Positions 25,551 to 33,373 of a stretch of DNA of 46,076 bases are shown here, piece by piece. The position numbers and the translations under genes were made by a program. The notes beneath the pieces are model-generated. The model was not told the DNA's origin. It saw nothing but the letters and a program-made list of their open reading frames with translations, and searched no databases. Every line of letters starts with the position of its first letter. Position 1 is the first letter of the stretch. Location of the stretch: contig JASHQI010000115.1 of NCBI GenBank assembly GCA_030037645.1, forward strand, positions 1-46,076, written 5' to 3'. This DNA comes from Xanthobacteraceae bacterium. Lineage in GTDB: Bacteria; Pseudomonadota; Alphaproteobacteria; Rhizobiales; Xanthobacteraceae.

Positions 25551-26804
25551 CTAACCGGACGCCTTTGTTGCTTCTTGAACCGCCCGTTGCGCGATCGCCT
25601 TGATCGCGTCCCGGTCTGCGGGAAAATCAGCCGCGATCCAAGCCTCCTTGGCGGCCCGCAGCGCGGCACCAAGGGCGGGCCCCGCGGGCACACCGAGGCG
25701 GCTGAAATCCGCCGACTTCAGCGGGAAAACCGGCGCGGTCCAGCGCCCTGGCAGGCTCGCAAGATCGCGCCAGGCGCCATCCGCTACGCCGGCGCTCGAA
25801 CGCGCCCAGGCGACAAGCACGCGATCGGTGAATGACTGCGGCCCGAGACGATAGAGCAACGCATGCGCCGCCGGCTCACCGGCCATGGGCGACAATCGCC
25901 ACCAACATTCGAGCGCCAATAGCCGCTCCGATTCAGCATTGGCGAGGCGAAGCCTTTGCGTCAGCCGCTGCGCGTCCTCCGTCACCCGCACATTGAGCGC
26001 GCCGAGTCGCCGCACCGCGTCGGGCCCAACGCCCGCTGCGCTTTCGACCTTCACCATGTTCTCGAAGCTTGCGATGTAGGGCACGCCGCCGAGCGCCGCG
26101 CCGAGGATGCCGCATTCCGACATGACGGCAAGCGTGGGCGTTGCGCGCGGCGCGACCAAGAGCTTCAGCAATTCCATCCGCACCCGCTCGCGCGAAAGCG
26201 CATCGAGGCCGTGGCGTGCCCTGACGCAGGCGAGCAAACCGGCTGCATCCGGCACACCGTCGCCGAAGTAGGCGTGAAAGCGGAAGAAGCGCAGGATGCG
26301 CAGATAGTCCTCGGCAATCCGCTTTTCCGCATCGCCAATAAAACGCACCCGGCGCGCCGCGATATCAGCCGGACCGCCGACGTAATCGTAGACGCGGCCG
26401 TCGGCCGAAGCGGACAGCGCGTTGATGGTGAAGTCGCGCCGTTGGGCATCGGTCTTCCAATCGCGGCCGAACGCGACCCTCGCCTTGCGGCCGAACGTTT
26501 CGACGTCCTCGCGCAGCGTCGTGACCTCAAATGGATGGCTGTCGATGACGACGGTCACGGTGCCGTGCTCGATTCCGGTCGGGACCGCCTTGAAGCCGGC
26601 CGCCGCGACGCGGCGCATCACCTCTTCCGGCAGGGCCGTCGTCGCCACGTCGATCTCGCCGACCGGAAGCTGCAACAGCGCGTTACGCACCGCGCCGCCG
26701 ATCACGCGCGCTTCTTCGCCGTCGCGATCCAAGAGCGCGAGCAGCCGCGCAACCTCGCCGTCCTTGAGCCAGGCCGCATCGCCGAGGTGCGCGACTACCG
26801 TCAC
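25551..26804 (-). CDS. cca: CCA tRNA nucleotidyltransferase (class II)
   Basis: A 417-residue enzyme that adds or repairs the 3' CCA of tRNA. The nucleotidyltransferase core is GGAVRN (36-41), metal-binding EIDVAT (50-55, with Glu for the first Asp of DxD) and RRDFTINAL (122-130), followed by the RNA-binding region (AEDYLRILRFFRFHAYFG). The start is GTG 26804, which overlaps the stop of the DUF6111 gene in a GTGA, the sign of coupled translation. The open frame continues upstream to 27176 but that part is a shadow of DUF6111. It is last in the DUF1285-Nudix-DUF6111-cca operon. Confidence 0.93.
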   Translation of the reverse strand: MTVVAHLGDAAWLKDGEVARLLALLDRDGEEARVIGGAVRNALLQLPVGEIDVATTALPEEVMRRVAAAGFKAVPTGIEHGTVTVVIDSHPFEVTTLREDVETFGRKARVAFGRDWKTDAQRRDFTINALSASADGRVYDYVGGPADIAARRVRFIGDAEKRIAEDYLRILRFFRFHAYFGDGVPDAAGLLACVRARHGLDALSRERVRMELLKLLVAPRATPTLAVMSECGILGAALGGVPYIASFENMVKVESAAGVGPDAVRRLGALNVRVTEDAQRLTQRLRLANAESERLLALECWWRLSPMAGEPAAHALLYRLGPQSFTDRVLVAWARSSAGVADGAWRDLASLPGRWTAPVFPLKSADFSRLGVPAGPALGAALRAAKEAWIAADFPADRDAIKAIAQRAVQEATKASG

Positions 26805-27064
26805 CGTGTCACCCCGGGGACAAATTTGCCGTCCTCGACATGCGCCGGCACGTAGGTCGAACCCGGCGGGGCGCCGGAAAACTGCGCCAGGATCACGAAG
26901 CTGCCCACCACCAGCACAAGGGAAACGATGATCAATCCAGCCATGCGCGGCAGCGTCCACGCCGCCGGCTGCAACACGCCGGCGCGCGTCGCCACAAGAA
27001 AAGCGATATAGACGGCGAACGGCGTGAGAAACAGCGCAATTTCGGTGGCGAACGGTCTGATCAT
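26801..27064 (-). CDS. DUF6111 family small membrane protein
   Basis: An 87-residue protein with two membrane helices (about residues 8-26, ALFLTPFAVYIAFLVATRAG; about 36-55, MAGLIIVSLVLVVGSFVILA) and a short polar tail (GSTYVPAHVEDGKFVPGVTR). The length and tail fit DUF6111, a small family of alphaproteobacteria with no known role. ATG 27064 overlaps the stop of the upstream Nudix gene (ATGA), and its own stop overlaps the cca start (GTGA), so all three are translationally linked. Confidence 0.8.
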   Translation of the reverse strand: MIRPFATEIALFLTPFAVYIAFLVATRAGVLQPAAWTLPRMAGLIIVSLVLVVGSFVILAQFSGAPPGSTYVPAHVEDGKFVPGVTR

Positions 27065-27726
27065 GCCCCATAGACCCGATCGTAGAGGTTGCGCAGGATA
27101 CCTGCGGTGACGCCCCAAATGTAGCGATTCTCGAACGGCATCGCGTAATATTCGCGCGCGATCCCGTTCCAATCACGGGTCTTGCGCTGGTGATTGGACG
27201 GCGTCATTAAAAAGTCGAGTGGGACTTCGAACGCCTCGGTGACTTCGCTCGGATTGAGCGTCAATGTGAAATCGGGCTTGATCCGCGCGACCGTGGGCAG
27301 AATGCGAAAGCCGGAAAAGGTGAGATAAAGATCGAGATAGCCGATCGGCTCGATCAGGCCAGGAGCAAGACCGATCTCTTCGCGGGCTTCGCGTAGCGCC
27401 GCGGCAACCGGGCTCTCGTCCGCAGAATCGATCTTGCCGCCCGGAAACGCCACCTGCCCCGCATGGCTTGCAAGTTCGGCAGTGCGCAGCGTCAGCAAAA
27501 CGGACGCCTCACCACGATCGACGACGGGGACCAACACCGCTGCGGGTCGCGTGGCCTTCACTTTCGCCCGCTCCCACAACGCCGGATCGAGATCGAGGTC
27601 GCCGCGTGCGCCCGTGGCCAGCGGATCGGTGAGCGCCGGCGGCACTTCAAGCCTGAGCCGCGCCCGCGCACGATCGAAGAAGCTTGCCGCCGCGGCATGC
27701 GGCTCCCGAGTGATGCGATCGTTCAC
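27061..27726 (-). CDS. Nudix hydrolase, CoA pyrophosphatase-like (NudL)
   Basis: A 221-residue Nudix protein. The box runs from PGGKIDSADESPVAAALREA to REEIGL, with the Glu residues of REAREE as metal ligands, and carries the one-residue-longer opening of CoA-type Nudix enzymes. The UPF0035-like lead-in region (LTLRTAELASHAGQVAFPGG) supports coenzyme A diphosphatase, which splits CoA into 3',5'-ADP and phosphopantetheine. The start is GTG 27726, overlapping the preceding gene's stop in a GTGA; its own stop overlaps the next start in an ATGA. Confidence 0.87.
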   Translation of the reverse strand: MNDRITREPHAAAASFFDRARARLRLEVPPALTDPLATGARGDLDLDPALWERAKVKATRPAAVLVPVVDRGEASVLLTLRTAELASHAGQVAFPGGKIDSADESPVAAALREAREEIGLAPGLIEPIGYLDLYLTFSGFRILPTVARIKPDFTLTLNPSEVTEAFEVPLDFLMTPSNHQRKTRDWNGIAREYYAMPFENRYIWGVTAGILRNLYDRVYGA

Positions 27727-28313
27727 GCGAATTCCCTCACCTGTTCGGCGGGCGCCATGGGAAAGAATGCGCCCATCGACATGACACCGAACATGGCGGA
27801 GCCCTCGACCTCACGCTCCTCGCCGATGGCGACGAGATCGAAAAACAGCGCACGCGTCACCTTGGCCCACAGATCGCGGCGCACATGGAGATAAGGCTTC
27901 AACCCGCCGGTGCCGCGTTCAGGCTCGAATCGCAGTGCATGCTGCGGTCCGCAAGACACCCAATCGTCGACATTGGTGCGAAAACGCAGCACGCGACCGG
28001 CGGTCGACTGCTCGATATTCAGTTCAACCGCGAGGAACGGCGCATCCTCGACCTGGATACCGCACTTCTCCACAGGCGTGACCAGGAAATATTTATCGCC
28101 CTCGCGCTTGAGCACCGAAGCAAACAGCTTCACCAGCGCCGGACGGCCAATCGGCGTCTTGAGATAAGACCATGTTCCGTCTGCAGCAATGCGCATGTCG
28201 AGGTCGCCACAAAAGGGCGGATTCCATCCATCGATCGGCGTCAGCCCTTCCGCAGCGACGCCCGTCAGCACGCCCGCGATCGAGTCAAGACCGGATTGCC
28301 CTTCCTTCGCCAT
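27723..28313 (-). CDS. DUF1285 domain protein
   Basis: A 196-residue protein of the DUF1285 family, recognised by GDLDMRIAADGTWSYLKTPIGRPALVKLFASVL near residue 50-85 and the beta-rich remainder (YFLVTPVEKCGIQVEDAPFLAVEL). Known structures show two small beta/alpha domains, but the function is unknown. ATG 28313 is preferred, with AAGG six bases upstream; the longer frame to 28643 has no family sequence before it. It is first gene of the coupled operon that ends with cca, and it is divergent from the MoxR operon. The region 28314-28576 between them must hold both promoters. Confidence 0.85.
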   Translation of the reverse strand: MAKEGQSGLDSIAGVLTGVAAEGLTPIDGWNPPFCGDLDMRIAADGTWSYLKTPIGRPALVKLFASVLKREGDKYFLVTPVEKCGIQVEDAPFLAVELNIEQSTAGRVLRFRTNVDDWVSCGPQHALRFEPERGTGGLKPYLHVRRDLWAKVTRALFFDLVAIGEEREVEGSAMFGVMSMGAFFPMAPAEQVREFA

Positions 28314-28576
28314 GGTTTGCCTTGAACTTCCGCCAGGACAAAAATCCCTGCCGGACCCTACTCGCGGAATCGTGATTCCCACACGGCAATCCGAGCAAGC
28401 CCACGCCCTCGTTCTGTCCCCTGTGGATGAAAGGATCAGCGCGCGAACCCGCTCCACGCATAGGGTGCATATATTGCATTCTTGGTGCGCAATGGCAGCG
28501 CAAAGCCATGTACCATAGAGTCGTGCACGTAACGTGATTCCGATCCGATATTCGCCTTTAAAACAAGGAGTTGAAC

Positions 28577-29587
28577 ATGGCCGTTGTTGGCGGAGACGGA
28601 CTCGAAAAGCTCGAAGACATGATCGTCCGCACGGCCGAATCAACGGCCGCTCACGTGCGCGCGGCGAAGGCTGCGATCGGGACGGTCATATTCGGCCAGG
28701 ACAAAGTCGTCGAGCAGGCCCTCATCACCATCTTGTCCGGCGGCCACGCCCTGTTGCTCGGCGTCCCCGGCCTCGCCAAGACCAAGCTGGTGGACACGAT
28801 GGGCACCGTGCTCGGGCTTGACGCAAGGCGCATCCAATTCACGCCGGACCTCATGCCGTCTGATATTCTCGGCACCGAAGTGCTGGAAGAAAGCCAAAGC
28901 GGCAAACGCAGTTTCCGTTTCCTCTCCGGCCCGGTCTTCGCCCAGCTCCTGATGGCCGACGAGATCAACCGCGCCAGCCCGCGCACGCAATCGGCGCTGT
29001 TGCAGGCGATGCAGGAACAGCACGTGACCGTTGCTGGCACGCGCCACGATCTGCCCAAGCCGTTCCACGTGCTCGCTACGCAAAACCCGCTGGAGCAGGA
29101 AGGGACGTATCCTTTGCCCGAAGCCCAGCTCGATCGTTTCTTGATGGAGATCGACGTCGGCTACCCCGATCGTGACGCCGAACGAAAGATTCTGTTCGAG
29201 ACGACGGGTTCCGAGGAGACTCGGGCGAAGCCGGCGATGAGCGCCGAAGATTTGATGGCGGCGCAGAGGCTGGTGCGCCGGCTGCCGGTTGGCGAGTCCG
29301 TCGTCGATGCCATCCTCGCGCTCGTGCGCTCGGCACGACCGGGGCCCGAGAGCGGCGAAGCCGCCAAGCTGATCGCTTGGGGACCGAGTCCGCGCGCCAG
29401 CCAAGCGCTCATGCTGGCGGTTCGTGCGCGCGCGTTGCTCGATGGGCGCCTCGCGCCGTCGATCGACGACGTGCTCGATCTCGCCGAGCCGGTGCTCAAG
29501 CACCGCATGGCGCTCACCTTCACGGCGCGTGCGGAAGGCGAGAGCATCGAGGCGGTGGTTGGACGCCTGAAGGCTCGGATCGGATAG
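28577..29587 (+). CDS. MoxR-family AAA+ ATPase
   Basis: A 336-residue AAA+ ATPase. It has Walker A GVPGLAKTKL, Walker B LMADEINRASP, sensor residues in LATQNPLEQEGTYPLPEAQLDRF, and the C-terminal lid with arginine-rich SPRASQALMLAVRARA. MoxR proteins act as chaperone-like partners of VWA-domain proteins. AAGGAG at 28565-28570, six bases before ATG 28577, is a textbook ribosome site. It leads an operon with DUF58, DUF4159 and VWA-like genes, the standard MoxR/Bat layout. Confidence 0.94.
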   Translation: MAVVGGDGLEKLEDMIVRTAESTAAHVRAAKAAIGTVIFGQDKVVEQALITILSGGHALLLGVPGLAKTKLVDTMGTVLGLDARRIQFTPDLMPSDILGTEVLEESQSGKRSFRFLSGPVFAQLLMADEINRASPRTQSALLQAMQEQHVTVAGTRHDLPKPFHVLATQNPLEQEGTYPLPEAQLDRFLMEIDVGYPDRDAERKILFETTGSEETRAKPAMSAEDLMAAQRLVRRLPVGESVVDAILALVRSARPGPESGEAAKLIAWGPSPRASQALMLAVRARALLDGRLAPSIDDVLDLAEPVLKHRMALTFTARAEGESIEAVVGRLKARIG

Positions 29588-29591
29588 GCGC

Positions 29592-30545
29592 ATGGCGCTC
29601 GAGCCCAGGCGCAACACCTATCAGGATGGTCCGGCGGTTGGACGTGCGGTCGGCGAAGGCCGAACGTTGGCCGCCGCCATGCCGCGATTGATCCTTGAAG
29701 CGCGGCACGTGGCGGCAACCGTGATCCACGGGCTGCACGGCCGCCGCCGCGCCGGGCCGGGCGAGAATTTTTGGCAGTACCGCCGTTTCGTTTCTGGCGA
29801 GCCGGCTTCCAAGGTCGATTGGCGGCGCTCGGCGCGTGACGATCACCTTTACGTTCGGGAGCAGGAATGGGAAGCCGCACATACGGTCTGGATTTGGCCT
29901 GACCGCTCACCGTCAATGGCGTTTGCCTCTGCGCGCGTCCGCGACACCAAGCTCTATCGCACTTTGGTCATTGCGCTGGCACTGGCCGAGATTTTGGTGC
30001 AAGGCGGCGAGCGGGTGGGAATTCCCGGCCTCATGCGCCCGACCGGCAGCCGTAATGTCATCGATCGCATGGCGCAATCGATCGTGCATGATCGTGACGA
30101 GCGCCCGAGTCTACCACCGACTTTTGCGCCCTCGCCGCTCGCGGAAGTCGTGCTGCTGTCCGATCTGTGGAGCGAGATCGGCGACGTGAGGCGGACCATC
30201 ACCCAGCTCTCGGGCAGCGGCGCGCGCGGCCACGTCGTCCAGATCGTCGATCCCGCCGAGGAGACTTTCCCCTATTGGGGCCGCATCGAATTCGTGGAAC
30301 CCGAGGGCGCCGGCCGCATTACCGCAGGGCGTGCCGAGACTTGGCGCATAGATTACACCGCGCGCGTCGCACGGCACCGCGCCGAGATACGGAGCGAAAC
30401 CGATCGGCTCGGCTGGAGCTTTACCATCCACCGCACTGACCGCCCGGCAAGCGAACTCCTTCTCGCGCTTCACGCGCAGATCGGCGCCAGCACGTCAACG
30501 AGCGGAACACGCTCGACGGTGACGCAATCGAGGACCCTGGCATGA
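29592..30545 (+). CDS. DUF58 domain protein
   Basis: A 317-residue protein with the DUF58 signature GENFWQYRRFVSGEPASKVDWRRSARDDHLYVREQE (about 55-92) and a following degenerate VWA-like fold (VWIWPDRSPSMAFAS, in which DRSPS fits a MIDAS DxSxS). No clear membrane helix. DUF58 proteins pair with MoxR ATPases in Bat-type operons and probably bind the MoxR hexamer. It starts five bases after the moxR stop, and its TGA overlaps the next ATG (ATGA at 30542-30545). Confidence 0.9.
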   Translation: MALEPRRNTYQDGPAVGRAVGEGRTLAAAMPRLILEARHVAATVIHGLHGRRRAGPGENFWQYRRFVSGEPASKVDWRRSARDDHLYVREQEWEAAHTVWIWPDRSPSMAFASARVRDTKLYRTLVIALALAEILVQGGERVGIPGLMRPTGSRNVIDRMAQSIVHDRDERPSLPPTFAPSPLAEVVLLSDLWSEIGDVRRTITQLSGSGARGHVVQIVDPAEETFPYWGRIEFVEPEGAGRITAGRAETWRIDYTARVARHRAEIRSETDRLGWSFTIHRTDRPASELLLALHAQIGASTSTSGTRSTVTQSRTLA

Positions 30546-33364
30546 TCGGCGGACTGCCCATCGGCTTTGCCGAACCGCTCGTCCTCATCGGCCTGTTGAC
30601 GCTGCCGGCGTTGTGGTGGCTGCTGCGGATGATTCCGCCGCGTCCGCGTCGCATCGACTTCCCGCCGACGCGGTTGCTTCTTGAAATTGCGCCCAGGGAG
30701 GAGACCCCGGCCCGCACGCCGTGGTGGCTCACTCTGATGCGGCTGGCGCTTGCTGCGCTGATCATTGTCGCGGCAGCCGGCCCGCTGTGGCGGCCGCCGC
30801 TTGCGACCTCAACCTCGCGTGCTCCGATCGCGATCCTCATCGACGACGCCTGGCCGGCTGCCGCCACTTGGCAGGCCCGCATGCGCACTGCCGACGACAT
30901 CATTACGCGTGCCGAAGACGATCGCCGTGCCGTGGCACTTATTCCACTGTCAAGGGGGGCACAGGACGTTTCGTTGGAGCCCGCCAACTCGGCTCGCGTG
31001 CGTTTGCAGCAGATCGCGCCGCAGCCCTACGCGATCGATCGCGCCGCGGCGCTCAAATCGATTTCAAAGTTCCTCGCCACCGTCCACGATGTCGATCTGG
31101 TATGGCTGTCCGATGGGACCGATCTCGGTCACGGTGCCGACTTCGTCAAAGCTCTTGCAAAGACGCTCGACAAACGACCGATCACAATCGTTGCGGGCGG
31201 TATCCCAGGACCTCATGCTCTCGCAGCGGCCGATAACGCAGCCGGCTCGCTCAGTGTGAAGGTGCTGCGCGCCGATTCCAGCGGCGCTGTGACCGGCTCT
31301 GTGCGCGCGCTCGACCTCAAGGGCTTGTCGCTCGGCGAAGCGCCGTTTGCCTTCAAGGCCGGCGCGCTCGAAACCGAAGCACGGTTTGATCTGCCGGTCG
31401 AAATCCGCAACGACATCGCGCGGCTCGAAATATCGCGCGAGCACTCGGCGGGCGCCGTGCAACTGCTGGACAAACGATGGCGCCGCCGCACCGTCGGCAT
31501 CGTCTCCGCCTCGACCGCCGACATGTCGGAGCCGCTGCTGTCGTCGAGCTATTACATTCAGCGTGCGCTGAGCCCGTTCGCCGACATTCGCGTCGCCCAG
31601 GGCGAATCGCCGACGGACGCGGTCGCGCATTTCCTCGATCAAAAACTGCCGATCCTGGTGCTGGCCGATGTCGGCACCGTTGCCGCCGACGTGCACGATC
31701 GCCTCGCGCATTGGGTCGAAGACGGCGGCGTGCTGGTGCGTTTTGCCGGGCCACGGCTGGCGGCATCGGATGACGATCTCGTGCCGGTAAAACTGCGGCG
31801 GGGCGGTCGAATTCTCGGCGGCGCCCTGAGCTGGGACAAACCCCAGCCGCTCGCGGCATTTTCGCGCGATAGTCCGTTCAATGGCATGACCGTTCCCAAT
31901 GACGTGACGGTCACCCGGCAGGTCTTGGCGGAGCCTGACGCGGCGTTGAACGATAATACCTGGGCAACGCTCGCGGACGGCACTCCGCTCGTGACCGCCG
32001 CGCGCCGCGGCAAGGGGTTGATCGTGCTGTTCCACGTCACCGGCGATACGCGCTGGTCGAATTTGCCGCTGTCGGGTGCTTTTGTCGAAATGCTCAAACG
32101 CATCGTCGACCTCGCCGGCACGACCAACGTCGCCGCGACCGCCAGTGCGAACGCGAAGACTGCGCACGAAATCGTGCCGCCCAGTCGCGTACTCGACGGA
32201 TTCGGAAATTTCATAGCGCCACCGCCGACCGCACGGCCGGTGCCGGCGGACTTTTCCGGCAGCGCCACGGCGGATCATCCCCCTGGGTTCTACGGCCCAC
32301 CGGAGAGTTTCCTGGCCGTCAACACGCTCGCCCCGTCCGATCGGCTGGGGCCGCTGAATTTCGCGCCGCTCGCCAATGCGCGCCATGAAATCTATCGCAC
32401 CAGCGAGCCTCTCGATTTGCGCGGTCCGATTTTCCTCGCCGCGCTGGCGCTCTTCTTGCTCGATGCAGTGGCCGTCCTATTCCTCGGCGGCGGCATCCAA
32501 CGGCTGATTCCGCGTCTGTCGCGCAGCACTGCCGTAATACTCGTCATAATCTCGGCCCTATCGCTGACTCTGCCGCATACCCGCGCCGAAGATATGCAGA
32601 TCGGCAAGGTGCCGCCGGCGGCTCTTGAAACCAGGCTCGCCTACGTGATCACCGGCGATCCTGAAGTGGATGAGATCAGCAAGGCCGGGCTTGCCGGCCT
32701 GACGCTCTTCCTCGCTCAGCGCACCGCGCTCGAACCAGGCGATCCGATGGGCTTGGATATCGCGCAGGATGAGCTCGCGTTCTATCCGCTGATCTATTGG
32801 CCGATTGCGCCCGGCGCCGCGCGTCCCTCAGAGGACGCGCTTAAGCGGATCGACACGTACATGAAGGACGGCGGCACCGTGCTGTTCGACACGCGCGACG
32901 CCGTCGTGGCGCCGCCGGGCCCGGGCGGAGAGACGCGCAGTCCGGGAATGATGGAATTGCGCAAGATTCTGTCCTCGCTCGATATCCCCGTGCTCGAGCC
33001 GGTGCCGCGCGATCACGTGCTGACCAAGACCTTCTACTTGCTGCGCGACTTTCCCGGCCGCTTCGATTCGGGACAGCTCTGGGTCGAGGCGCTTCCGGCG
33101 GAAAATGACGAAGACGCAGCGTCGCGCCGCCCTGCCCGCGGCGGTGACGGTGTGTCCTCGATCCTGATTACTTCGAACGACCTTGCCGGCGCCTGGGCGA
33201 CGCGGACCGACGGGCAACCCATGTTGCCGATCGTCGAGGGTGAGCCGCGCCAGCGCGAAATGGCGTTTCGCGCCGGTGTCAACATCGTCATGTACACGCT
33301 CACCGGCAATTACAAGGCGGACCAGGTGCATGTCCCGGCGTTGCTCGAACGGTTGGGCCAATAG
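30542..33364 (+). CDS. BatA-like N-terminal and C-terminal DUF4159 membrane protein
   Basis: A 940-residue protein. Residues 8-80 are the BatA/aerotolerance N-terminal module (FAEPLVLIGLLTLPALWWLLR and a second helix near 64-82). A VWA-like region follows from about 94, where the MIDAS position reads DDAWP, so metal binding is probably lost. The middle (about 300-560) has GATase-like folds, two membrane helices lie near 630-690, and the DUF4159 domain near 693-930 (YPLIYWPIAPGAARPSEDALKRI). Start overlaps the DUF58 stop. It is probably an inner-membrane partner of the MoxR ATPase with large periplasmic parts. Confidence 0.86.
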   Translation: MIGGLPIGFAEPLVLIGLLTLPALWWLLRMIPPRPRRIDFPPTRLLLEIAPREETPARTPWWLTLMRLALAALIIVAAAGPLWRPPLATSTSRAPIAILIDDAWPAAATWQARMRTADDIITRAEDDRRAVALIPLSRGAQDVSLEPANSARVRLQQIAPQPYAIDRAAALKSISKFLATVHDVDLVWLSDGTDLGHGADFVKALAKTLDKRPITIVAGGIPGPHALAAADNAAGSLSVKVLRADSSGAVTGSVRALDLKGLSLGEAPFAFKAGALETEARFDLPVEIRNDIARLEISREHSAGAVQLLDKRWRRRTVGIVSASTADMSEPLLSSSYYIQRALSPFADIRVAQGESPTDAVAHFLDQKLPILVLADVGTVAADVHDRLAHWVEDGGVLVRFAGPRLAASDDDLVPVKLRRGGRILGGALSWDKPQPLAAFSRDSPFNGMTVPNDVTVTRQVLAEPDAALNDNTWATLADGTPLVTAARRGKGLIVLFHVTGDTRWSNLPLSGAFVEMLKRIVDLAGTTNVAATASANAKTAHEIVPPSRVLDGFGNFIAPPPTARPVPADFSGSATADHPPGFYGPPESFLAVNTLAPSDRLGPLNFAPLANARHEIYRTSEPLDLRGPIFLAALALFLLDAVAVLFLGGGIQRLIPRLSRSTAVILVIISALSLTLPHTRAEDMQIGKVPPAALETRLAYVITGDPEVDEISKAGLAGLTLFLAQRTALEPGDPMGLDIAQDELAFYPLIYWPIAPGAARPSEDALKRIDTYMKDGGTVLFDTRDAVVAPPGPGGETRSPGMMELRKILSSLDIPVLEPVPRDHVLTKTFYLLRDFPGRFDSGQLWVEALPAENDEDAASRRPARGGDGVSSILITSNDLAGAWATRTDGQPMLPIVEGEPRQREMAFRAGVNIVMYTLTGNYKADQVHVPALLERLGQ

Positions 33365-33373
33365 GAGAAAACG

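Noticed and set aside
25551-27176. One 541-residue open frame read as a single long CCA transferase
   Set aside because: Family sequence begins only at GTG 26804; the upstream part reads as low-quality Arg/Cys-rich sequence and overlaps the better DUF6111 frame, whose stop couples to the GTG.
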